Shown: positions 55,701-64,000 of the stretch, piece after piece | Position numbering within the stretch: the first letter of the stretch is position 1 | Layout of the letters: each line of letters starts with the position of its first letter | Source of the DNA: Rhynchonema sp. JSB1_4 | Lineage: Eukaryota > Nematoda > Chromadorea > Monhysterida > Xyalidae | Assembly (NCBI GenBank): GCA_030248065.1 | Contig: JASAMV010003567.1 | Coordinates: 62,001 to 126,000, forward strand | Length of the DNA: 64,000 nucleotides | Reading direction: 5' to 3' | Translations under genes and position numbers: made by a program | Notes under the pieces: generated by a model | The model's database searches: none | What the model was told of the DNA's origin: nothing | What the model saw: the letters and a program-made list of their open reading frames with translations, nothing else

Positions 55701-58700
55701 AACACCACACACAATCACTCCCAACCGCAATGTGATCGCTCACCGAGTAATGTTTCATGTCTATGCACCCATTCAGCCATTTCGCCCACCAGTTTGATGG
55801 CAGTTAATCGCACACAAACGTGTGTTTGCTCGTTGAGTTGTAGCACAGCCGATATCAGGTGGGGCATTACGTCGTTTTCTTCGCTGGAAAATCGGGAAGG
55901 ATTGTTTGCAAGACGAGCTTACCGTTGTTTTCCGTTTAAGCCTTAGGGGCTCTGTTAGGAAAAACGAAAAGACTTCTTATGAAGACTGTTTTTCCCAAAT
56001 GGAGCCCCTGGGGTTCTACTTGGAAAGTCCTCAAAATACCACTCAGTGGTAACGTTTTCAATCCACGCCATCTTGTGTCGGGACATTGTACGAATGCATC
56101 AGTAATGCACACGCACACAAAACAACCGGAAAACATGTACAGGCTGCTATGCTAATAATGAGAACATCCGATGTGTTCCGAAAACCAGTCATTTTTGGTA
56201 GAAAATTAAGTACCGAAAGGCAGACGTATAAATCTCAAATAGAATTTGTAGACGTATAAATCTCAAACAGAATTTGGAACTGCATTGGGTGTGCTTGTGG
56301 CACGCATAACGCTTTGCGTAGTGCGATCGATATTTGGAACTATTTGAGAGGCACTATTTGGAAAATCTACCAAATTGAGCCCCATGGGGCGGGGGCCGTA
56401 AAGAGAAAACTCCGGTATTTATTTGTTGCGACAGAAAGCATCGTCGAACTAGGCTCATCCGAAGCATTCGCACTGTCGATGACCTGGGTGGGGTACCGCC
56501 TGTTTGCAAAAAGGCCACTGCTGCACAGTTCGCCGCATTATTAACATGATGATGGTCAAGGGACGAAATGGTTCGTTTCCAAGCTATTTGAATTTTGAAC
56601 ATAATACGTTTTTTTTCGATCGCATTCCGTTGTAATAGGAATTTACGCAAAAACGTCAAAATAACTACCAGACATCAATTCAAATATGAACACAATTTAT
56701 AACGCACGGCAAGATGCTCTTCGCGATTGCGAGCAGTACATACAACGCTGCTTCGGTCTCGTCCCACGTTGAAGTGCTCGTTTGAGATTTCAGTATCTCG
56801 AACATCTGAAAACAGGTCTTCATAGTTGCGTCTTCGGGAAACGTTGCATTTTTCGTCACACATGAAGATTGCTCTTCGTGCAGAACGGTAATCACAGGAC
56901 CAGCAGGGACATATTTAAGACCAAGTTAGCCTTCAAAAACATTCACCACGTTGAGTCACTGATCACTACAAAAACGGTAGACCGCATTATATCAAATGTC
57001 TCATGAAAAGAACAGCCCTGGGCAAGTTCAAGACAACAATGACAATGAAAAATACCATAATCAAACATCGATCACAGCCAAGAATGAACATAACGTCCTT
57101 CAGACATTCGCTCACGCCGCGACGGAATTCGGTGAAATCATCCTTTTCGTCTGGTACGCTCACCTGGAAGGTTGTGCGTGATGTTTCACATGATTATTTG
57201 TTATTGTTTTGTTGATGGTTGGCAAATGGCGGAAAATTGTCGCAAATATCTAACTCGACTGTGTAGCATGGTTTCTATCAATGATCTTTAGATCTACCTG
57301 CTCATGTTTCACGTGAGATACAGTAGACCAGGACCGCAGCTCAAAACGATGCGATAGCCAAGTTTGCATAATCTTCCGAATGCAAAAAGAACAAAATTAC
57401 CGAACCGAAAATTATAGAATAAGAAAACACTGAGAGTCAACAACCGAAGCGAACGCAAACTCCAACATACCATATCGGTATCATTCCTGCAATGTCTGTA
57501 CAACGCCAACACCAGTCTCTGGATGTACGGTCGAAACACTTCCAATAAATAATCCTGCTCCGTTTGGTACACGAATTCGGACAGACGATACCAGACGTTG
57601 AATGTCATATCGGTTAGCTGAAAAGGGCAGGATGATGCGCATAAATATAAGAGCGCAAGAATGCAACTGGGACTTTTAATGGTGACCCGACATGGTTCAA
57701 CCCCCTAAATTAACAATACAAGACTTTTTATGATATTTTCGTCTCCAACCAGTGCCGAAATATTAGAGTGACTGTTCTTCACAGGGATTCAAAATGCCAT
57801 CATGTCAAGTCAATGTAACGAGAACGGACTGCACAAACTATTGAACATAAAGGTCTAAACAGGTTCGGAGGCCAATTGGCTGATGTTCCACTTGCGATAC
57901 ATAATGAGACGACAGGCAAATTACCACAGAAACACAACAATGGACAAAAACAAGCAAAAAGCCAAAAACAACCATAAAGCATACCGAATAATCATGATGT
58001 CCAACAACCAATAGCAACAATTCCATGGTGTTCATGTCACCCAATCCAGAGCCGGGTGTTTCGATGATAGCGGGCAGTAGTGCTTCGGCCAGTTCCGTGA
58101 ATACGCGCGAGTAGTTTTGCAATCTGGGTATTCGATGTTAATGCTGGTATGGTAAGTTTCAAATTTCGTTGCCTCGTGCACTTTTAGAGAATTAGGGAAA
58201 CTCGCGTTCGAAGTCGAGGCACGCAACAAGCTCAACATGCGGTGAACAAGCCACGCAACTGACACACATAGCTTGTGGGACTGAAACTTTCGAAACGCAC
58301 ACGAGCCAGCTGCGTGGCTTGTTGACTGTGTTGCCGCTCGTTGCTTGCCTCGACTTCGAACGGGAGTTTCCTGCGTCTGTAAAAATTGATGAGGCAACGA
58401 AATTAGAAATTTACTGCATCTATCGTGAAAAAACACAGACCTTTTTAGTGCTGAGAGAAAATTTCAAACAAACTTGTCCAGATCCTCTCTGGCAACACAG
58501 GCCGCAAATGCAGCGGTCAATTGATTACAGACAGAATGCAACAGAGTGCATAATTCACGATGTTGGTTTGGGTCCTGCAAACCATGCCATTGTTTTTAGC
58601 GTCTGTGTTGACACAAAATATTTTGTGAAATTCACAAAATCACCTCAATTCTTCTCAGGGCAGCGACAACGCACTCGGTTGCCGAATCGTGTAATGACGA

Positions 58701-61700
58701 CGGAGCCTGATCATTTTTCTAAAAATAATAATGTGGTTTTAACAATTTGCAAGAACAATGTCAGTGCATTCACGATATATTGTTTTCGCATCAATCCCAG
58801 ACGGCTAGTCGTGTTTCGTTGAAACATCACCTTTCCACAATTAGCAAAAAAGCCCCAAAATGCACCAAAAGTTCCAAAATGGATCTCATGAGTGGACTTT
58901 CGGCGAGCAGCCTCGTCGGACAATCGTTGTCTTTGAGCCACGAGCCGAGACAGCCAAACGCACGACAAATCATGTCCACGTCCGTGTTGTACCGCTCGCA
59001 AATGCCGCTCTGCAGGGAATGATGAATAATTATTTTACACCTTCCCGTGGAATACTTGCTAACACACATGCTTTGCACTTCGATAGATACGCGCTGGTAA
59101 CGAAAAGGTGGGCATGTGCACCTCCCTAAAAAGTTTTTGCGGAAATAACATGTTTCCATTCGCTTACGAAACGTGACATGCATAACACATCTGAATGACC
59201 ACCTCGCAAACTTAAGTACAAGAACAAAATGTGTGCAAAAAAGGCGAAGAACAAACAAAAATTCTCCATAACACCAAAAAGACGGACCACGAAAGCAATC
59301 ACATTTGGCAGTTGTTGTGCGCTTTCGCCCGCAATCTGTTGTCGTCTCGCAGCGCCCAGTCGGAGATTCTCACTCTCACATTCTTCCGGGAACAAACGCA
59401 ACAATGTGAGCAGCAGGGGCACTCGCGATTCATCAGCACCGAATCTGCAGCAATATTTATGATCATTTGCATCTGGGGACTCTTTTGGTTGCCGCCTCCG
59501 AATTAAACAAACATTTACATATATTATTGCATAAACAAAGCCGGCAACCCTAAATTTTTGCCAAAAGCAACAAATCCTCACATAATATTACTTTGGCTTT
59601 CCAACAATTCAGACATAATTACTTTGAGTGATTAACATTTCGCTTTGTGCTGACCCTGAAACATTCCTGCGTGAAAATTTGTTTCAGTCATCGACATTCA
59701 GCTCGCAGACACCCAAAGTTCAACTTTTCGGCCAGTTTGCTTATATGTGATAAAACTAAATCCGACTAAAACACATCAAACCAACTTTGTAAACAACTCC
59801 AAAATGAGCCCAGTCCAGTCGGGTACTTGCAGATACAGATCGATCAGACCCAAACACAATTGTGTGAGGATGACAACGGACTGAGGCTCAGTATTGATGC
59901 GATCAGAGGGGTAATTGCTGAAATACAAGGAAATGAGGCTGTTTGCTAGTATGTATATGTAGGCAGCCCTCTTTTTCGATAAACTATTATTCATTACTGA
60001 TTCGCAATGTGTACTTTGACTGCCAATCTGCTGTCTATTCACTGCTCCAGTGCCAGCGAATACATCTAATTGTGAACGAAGGTGCAAGATCCCAACCATT
60101 TCATCATAAACAGGTAGAACCAGTGATGCAGTTGGTCCGGGTGGTAGACATATACATATATGTAGATAGATGGCCGGGCACGCCGGTTTGGGGAACATTG
60201 GTCCAGAGAACAACATAAGGGTATAAAAATAGGTAAAAACAATGCTAAAATACACCTCAGAATGGTAATTTTCTGCATATTAGTAAAAATATAAGAAAAT
60301 TTGACCATTTTGAACAACCAAATGGCCATTTTGGCACTAAAATCAACACTTTTTGGCCGATGTCCAGACATGGTAAACATAGATAGCTGGTCTGGTGGGG
60401 TATACATTTACACATGCATAGATAGCTGACCCAGGTTTGGGGAGGGGCATTACCGCCGCCCGATACCCACCCCCAACAACATCACTGGTTAGAACGAATA
60501 CCAGAAACTGCTACACATACAAACAAACGCGCAACACCCACTAAATGTGAACAAGACAGACCACAAATGTTGTATGAGCGATTGTTTGAGCGAATCATAC
60601 GAATCCGGCGGCAGTTCGTGAAAATGCGATCTGATTTTGTGATGCATCGTTTGTGCGGCGAAATAGCACGACACCTGGTCACGACGCTCGGCCAGCAGAC
60701 GGTCGGTGATCTGCCACGCGTACACCTGGGGAGCACATATGATGAGTTGGGTTACTTTAATGGTTTTTCAAGTTTGTGGTGTCGTGTGACAGAGTTGTGA
60801 GTCGCTCAAGAACACTGCAACCAAACACCAGCACAATGTCATTCTCACGTGAAGCATCAGATTCTGACGTGACGTCATGATGAGGCAGCGGGTGGGAAAG
60901 CAAATCAATAAGGCAAAATACGACACATCGACCCACATTCATTCAAACAGCTCCTCATACGGTCACGGGAGAGGCGTGAAGTTAGGCCGAACTTATGCTG
61001 GCAGGCGGGAAAAAAACCGGTTTTTTTTTCGGAAAAAAAACGAAAAAAAACCGTTTTTTTCCGAGACCCGAATACTTTTCCATTTATTTTTCCGTGGGTA
61101 CCTTTTCGGTTTTTGATCGGAAAAATATCGGTACTTTATTCCAATTTTTCCAAAAAATTGTAATGCGAAACTGATTAGTTTTTCGATTTCAGTGAAAAAT
61201 TGGCTCGAGCACAAAAATTAACCGGCCCAAAATGGGCCAAAAAGCGTGTAAACCAAGTGTTTTCGACTGACTTCAACACTCTTCAAGAGCACTCTCGTCA
61301 CTTCGAACAAATTTTGCACTGAAATTGTTATATTTTTCGAAATTAGGTTCGAAAAGTATTTGAAAAAAACGTTTTTTTTCGGGAAAAAAACCTTTTTTTC
61401 ACAAAAAATAAAGAACGGTTCTTTATGACAGTATAGCCGAACTGATTGCGGTCATTTACCGTCGATGGCGAACTGTCACGATGAACGAACAAAGCAACGA
61501 GAGTTTGTGTGTCTGAGCTGTACATGCGACGCGCAACCGACTGACTCAGTCGACAGCACCTCTTTCACAATAATTTCATTCAGACACCTTTTGCGTTGAA
61601 CTCGGACATAACTCAATACGTGCTTTGCTCATTCATGATGACAATGTACACAGTATTTCGAGTTTTTTTTATCGCGGTTGCACACACGCAGGCGCAACAC

Positions 61701-63173
61701 GTAAGGCGGCCTTCACAATGCATGCGGGTTGCGGGTTGCGGGTTGCGGGCCGAGGTAATGCGGGCCCGCAAAAATTGAATCCGCAGTAGGTTTCACAATG
61801 CAATGTGCGGGTTGCGGGCCAGAAGTTCTAATTGAAGCAAACCCGCAACCCGCAGTTCCTTGCCCGCATGCGGGTGCATTGTGAAACCAAAAAATGCGGG
61901 TTGCGGGCGAAGAGGAGTTTAGGAAACGTCACAAAGAATAACATGCATGAGCACTTCTTTGTCAATACTGACTTCGAAAAACATGTACTGGTACTATTCA
62001 GGTACTACTGGTCGCACAAAAAGTTTACAAAAAGTGGTCAAATTTTTTTCCTGAATCGTGAAGCAGGAAAGTGACAGTGCAGTGACGTTGCATCTCTGCA
62101 GTTATCCGTTGAAACATCCCTAAATTTTGCAACAGTGCAGAAAAGTGTCATGTCAAGCAGCTAATTAAAACCGAGTAAATTATAAAGCGGCCATCAAAGT
62201 ATAACACTCGTTCAAAGTGTACATTTTGTTTAGAAAATGGCGTGTGCTGCTGGATGCGCTGTGTGTATAAAAAGTGCCATGAGCCGATGGATTGCCTATA
62301 CATATAAACACGTGCACTCCGTTTTAGACACAATGGGATTGCAGATTCTCGTTGTTTTCAGTTGTTTGGAAAGCTGAGCACGAAAGCTTCTGAAGAAACC
62401 TGTACAAATTTAGCATGCAAATTGATTGCGCAAGTAAAGATAAGCGTGTTATGCTTGGCACACTGTTCTTGGAATTCTGCAACATCGAAAACACATAGAG
62501 AGTCGAAAACTTGTGCTCTCTGAGCAATGGGTCAACAAAAATCAACCATCCGAGCATGCGCTGAGGACCCAAACCCGCAAAAAAATAGGATCAGTTCTAA
62601 TCGAGAAAATGCGGGTTGCGGGCCGATTTGGCCCGCAACCCGCAACCCGCACGCTGCTATGTGAAGGACACTCTGCGTGCGGGTTGCGGGCCGAGCTCGG
62701 CCCGCCAACCGCGCCCCCCCTTTCTTTTGTATTCAAAAAGCAAAGTGCGGGTTGCGGGCCGATGTGGCCCGCAACCCGCAACCCGCATGCATTGTGAAGG
62801 CCGCCTAACGTTGATAAGCTTAAAACACGAACAGGGGGAAATGCCCGAAACTTTTTCTTGTTTCAGTCCAATAGTTGGAAAGGTGCCTGTTTGGAGCAAA
62901 ACCAGTTGTCAAATGATTTAGACATTAGACTCCTCTGCCGTCGCGAAAAATTGGCTGCCGATTTCCGACACTTATTTGATGCTTGGTCGCCGCTGCCCAA
63001 CCAAGCCAACAAAATAACATGATTTCCAGAAAATATCTCACCGATTTCTGCAGTTCCTCAAGCCACATTGAAGCACTGGCCTTGCTGTGTGCCAAGGCCG
63101 GGTCGGAAGCAGTCACACAGTACAAAGTGTTGATAGCTTGATAGACCGTGTCAAGGGATGGCGCCGAGTCCAT
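46766..63173 (-). CDS. TNPO3: Transportin-3 (importin-beta family), 22 exons
   Basis: Exons, minus strand: 63173-63042, 60725-60565, 59917-59786, 59444-59288, 59009-58866, 58718-58644, 58574-58474, 58123-57985, 57617-57471, 57163-57076, 56831-56708, 55883-55744, 55110-54916, 54443-54352, 54276-54052, 53573-53433, 53153-53037, 52568-52474, 48035-47876, 47594-47430, 47056-46953 and 46826-46766. They join in frame to 964 residues; human TNPO3 has 923. Diagnostic matches are [31 protein letters not shown] and NHPDTVDD; the C-terminus [11 protein letters not shown] corresponds to WALRDFTRLFR. It is a HEAT-repeat import receptor that carries SR-type splicing factors into the nucleus with Ran-GTP. 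Exon 15 has an insertion of about 30 residues rich in Thr, Asn and Ser. The exon 10/11 join is the least certain. Introns 1, 7, 11 and 18 carry transposon-like sequence. Confidence 0.97.
48576..52176 (-). mobile_element. Non-LTR retrotransposon (LINE), 14-bp TSD
   Basis: A 3.6-kb element with exact 14-bp target duplications TGTTCGCGGATGTT (48562-48575 and 52177-52190). The 3' end on the minus strand is a short (AATC)n tail with a 3' untranslated region of under 40 nt. The identical duplications and the open ORF indicate a recent insertion. The 5' end has almost no leader, so it may be 5'-truncated. Confidence 0.95.
48615..52205 (-). CDS. LINE ORF: PHD-like finger, APE endonuclease, reverse transcriptase
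   Basis: An open frame of 1,196 codons; the first ten or so are target-site and host-element DNA, and the first Met inside the element is at 52064. Order of parts: a Cys/His PHD-like finger at about residues 108-160 ([22 protein letters not shown]); an apurinic-type endonuclease starting LQLNINGI with [17 protein letters not shown] and a final SSDHVPI; a reverse transcriptase with [33 protein letters not shown] and the catalytic SYADD at about residues 830-834; and a C-terminal CCHC-like segment (CPRC...HLFRC) with [20 protein letters not shown]. It copies and inserts the element by target-primed reverse transcription. The layout fits jockey/CR1-like clades; the exact clade needs a tree. No stop or frameshift interrupts it. 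Confidence 0.96.
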   Translation of the reverse strand: MLFKRNIREQGTNAEPARGLPACATVHTKFGEQSPTSGRPRPSYRLEMPTAQVIGFSESGTTKSTPRSRVEHPVDTLLDLGHYNYANYCNRLLSISNDIHPNPGPPSKYPCAVCNNAVRNNTASVLCNTCFKWVHASRARNCAKLSDIKYYNSQYRCPTCITKPTPTPLPNQAVCTDPPSDIKILQLNINGISNKSIELSNFLHNNHIKVAALQETKLGRDSKSPTIPNFTVIRNDRNTHGGGLALCVHESIRFSTKQLPQPKSADIEQQAITIHLDNTDISIVNIYIPPASSCNSNSDISIAHLLSLENTIIAGDINAHDDMWGSSISDSRGAKLSSEIDSSNFGALNDYSPTRIPTTGDPTSPDATFATNSLLPCCDWSTKIALSSDHVPILISIPTVSTTITSIRRTFTNYAKADWEGFTLEVDKKLATATSTGNPHRDEKTLRSAIRKASNRHIPTGRRRDYIPGLSTETIGLMKERDKLRENNPNAIEITTLNAAITSAINRHHREQWRDSLADFSHRTNASKLWRLIKRLAGTPQAPNNQSICFNGKYITSNKKAANKFNRQFTAANTHKSSRLSRKVTRAVRRLKADNKPRLSLAEVSAAIKNARNSRASGPDGVSALHIKHLGPVARQFLTDIYNLSLNRNIIPRIWKQATIIPLLKPNKPADNAKSYRPISLLCPAVKVLERCLLPRILRYLPPEDHQHGFRANHSTTTALSTIVTAAATAMNDEPTRHTILVAIDLSMAFDCVDHDLIVVEFMRAGLDNVLVKWLANYVRGRQAKTLFRGVLSSTCIVRSGVPQGSVLSPCLFNFYVRDIPTPPPFIKVVSYADDFTVLASGNDLEAVSAPLNDYIQHLCGFFAGCGLSVSETKSTSTVLTSGRKPAVKSFTPPIYINGTRLPSDSYPKILGVVFDPGIRFERHCESIRSRVQSRNSILKALAGTSWGQSKETLNVTFNAISKSIINYAAPVWKPTANKKGIDRIQPAQNAALRVISGCHLMSNTDHLHQECKQLTVNRHLDMVSAQFLAAAQLREHPCHDTTSDPHTKAKRRPTLQSKFAEAVQRNTVMTKKKYDYGKTLKAIHTDFVSQDKAALSVNRVLGTKPPDINPEEESLDRRTRCTLAQLRSGHCRMLNSYRNRIDPNIQNVCPRCCTEPDTVEHLFRCKSRPVSTSPIDLWRNPIKCAEDLSDIFSQQ
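55936..56400. repeat. Fold-back-like repeat around GGGGCTC/GAGCCCC
   Basis: An inner hairpin at 55943-56012 (GGGGCTC...GAGCCCC) and a matching outer GAGCCCCATGGGGC near 56380. It lies in Transportin-3 intron 11. The ends are approximate. Confidence 0.5.
58152..58414. repeat. 263-bp TIR MITE filling Transportin-3 intron 7
   Basis: Ends GTAAGTTTCAAATTTCGTTG and a near-complement (GTAAATTTCTAATTTCGTTG on the other strand), continuing through CGTTCGAAGTCGAGGCA. The host intron is only 350 bp (58124-58473), so three quarters of it is this repeat. Confidence 0.82.
60995..61433. repeat. Second copy of the GGAAAAAAAACCG-core element
   Basis: Shares the start GGGAAAAAAACCGG, the TTTTTTTCCGAGACCCGAA block and the closing CGTTTTTTTTCGGG with 44068-44491. 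It lies in Transportin-3 intron 1. Confidence 0.75.
61705..62805. mobile_element. 1.1-kb TIR element with GCGGGTTGCGGG core, TAA duplication
   Basis: Ends GGCGGCCTTCACAATGC and complement with TAA on both sides (61702-61704 and 62806-62808). The arms are GCGGGTTGCGGG words. A smaller palindrome of related design (GGTTTCACAATGC to GCATTGTGAAACC, 61789-61887) sits inside, as does a fragment of the TTGGTCGCACAATGAC family (about 61990-62110). It lies in Transportin-3 intron 1. Confidence 0.88.
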
Positions 63174-63810
63174 ATTGCTAAAAGTCATCTCACGATAAAA
63201 TATCACACATGAAAAACCACATCGACAAATAAAAAAAACGTTCAGGTACAAACACAAATCTTGGTGCAATGCAGATAAATAAACTGCACTTTCGAAGAGA
63301 GAACAATGTACGCAAATATTCGCGCAATTTTATTCTGTATTTTCTGCCCTATTTGGCGAGTGAACCAGGTTTTTTTCTTGACTGATACCCGCTCACAAAG
63401 TAAGATAAGAATTGAAAATTGTGATAAATCAACCAATTGAATAAAACTAGAGAATTATATCTGGATAATACACACCAGTAAACACATATAATGAGCAACA
63501 AACAAGAACAGCAAGATTCACTTAAAAAGTGAGCAAGCAAACTCTCGCTTTTACATTATCATGATGGAAATGAATTCTGGCATGGTGTATTACAACAAAG
63601 ATACTATTTTCATTCCAATCCCATCCAAATACCATCATGCGAGTCAGTCAGCGATCGGAGCACAGCAATGTACGAGTGAAACCCTCCCGCCATCTGACCG
63701 GGCTGTGCCTCGCGCATGTGCGATAGATAACCTGCGCATGCACAAAACTGGGAATTTTGAAACTTCGAGAAGAAAAACGAATAAACCAAAGTGTGTCATT
63801 TTTAACCAAC
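63174..63810. other. Region between Transportin-3 exon 1 and the next exon
   Basis: AT-rich, with no recognised coding sequence. It should contain the Transportin-3 promoter and 5' untranslated region, but no TATA box or other element is clear enough to call. Confidence 0.4.
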
Positions 63811-63957
63811 CTTGTTCATAGACCTCCATCAATGTTGGCACGTCAGGCCCGAATTTGACCAGTCCCATTGGCGGTTCATATATAAAGGCAGTGGTGGATT
63901 GGTTTTGGGCAGCATCGTTCGCTGAGGCCAAATGTCGGCGCCCGCGCGTTGTAATGG
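63811..63957 (-). CDS. Internal exon of an unidentified gene at the window edge
   Basis: A 147-nt exon with acceptor TTTTGCAG and donor GTTGGT, phase 1 at both ends, on the minus strand. It encodes ITTRGRRHLASANDAAQNQ, then TTAFIYEPPMGLVKFGPDVP and TLMEVYEQ. The text looks like a conserved protein, but I cannot place the family from one exon. The upstream part lies beyond the window; the downstream part was not found between here and Transportin-3. Confidence 0.5.
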
Positions 63958-64000
63958 CTGCAAAAAAATCGGCAATCTTTTACTAATTCAATTTCTTTTT

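Noticed and set aside
58150..58200. VHEATKFE frame as the HEAAS motif exon of Transportin-3
   Set aside because: It falls in MITE terminal repeat; the true exon is 58718-58644 (LHDSATECV), which joins in frame on both sides.
62270..62315. Third copy of the TAGTCCGTCC MITE
   Set aside because: AAGTGCCATGAGC and TATACATATA resemble the right end of the copy at 23356-23681, but under 45 bp match and the other end is missing.

Overview
The window is metazoan genomic DNA, most likely from an invertebrate. Genes are split by many GT-AG introns, intergenic DNA is AT-rich, and transposable elements, fold-back repeats and satellite DNA fill most of the space. I cannot name the phylum from sequence alone.

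Genes, left to right. A small secreted C-type-lectin-like gene (minus, 827-2821). A kelch-type gene with a C-terminal membrane anchor (plus, 4786-7017, incomplete at its 5' end). A complete ten-exon SLC16/monocarboxylate-transporter-like MFS gene (plus, 7893-13364). A two-exon glutamine/histidine-rich gene (minus, 15155-16126). A multi-exon gene of unknown function (minus, 24109-26935). A six-exon run coding for a coiled-coil, ubiquitin-motif-like and NPF protein resembling CCDC50 (minus, 42802-45225). A complete 22-exon Transportin-3 gene (minus, 46766-63173) whose exons all join in frame to a 964-residue protein. One exon of a further gene lies at the right edge (minus, 63811-63957). A few isolated coding-looking stretches (35110, 37792, 40294 and 41079) remain unassigned.

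Repeats. A heterochromatin-like block (about 17.3-22.8 kb) holds a 168-bp satellite, a 147-bp-average satellite organised as a 294-bp dimer, a 205-bp repeat and a perfect 314-bp inverted repeat; A-rich low-complexity DNA lies on both sides of its left part. A second 168-bp satellite is at 29.25-30.27 kb. Four non-autonomous hAT-like elements have exact 8-bp target duplications. Several fold-back elements sit between TTAA sites, others between TA, TAA or other 3-bp duplications. A 3.6-kb non-LTR retrotransposon with an intact ORF lies inside a TTAA fold-back element, which itself sits in a Transportin-3 intron. Many fold-back elements have cores made of simple repeated words.

The genes do not form a pathway; they are unrelated neighbours in a repeat-rich region. 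No transposase gene for any of the DNA elements was recognised, so all of them look non-autonomous.
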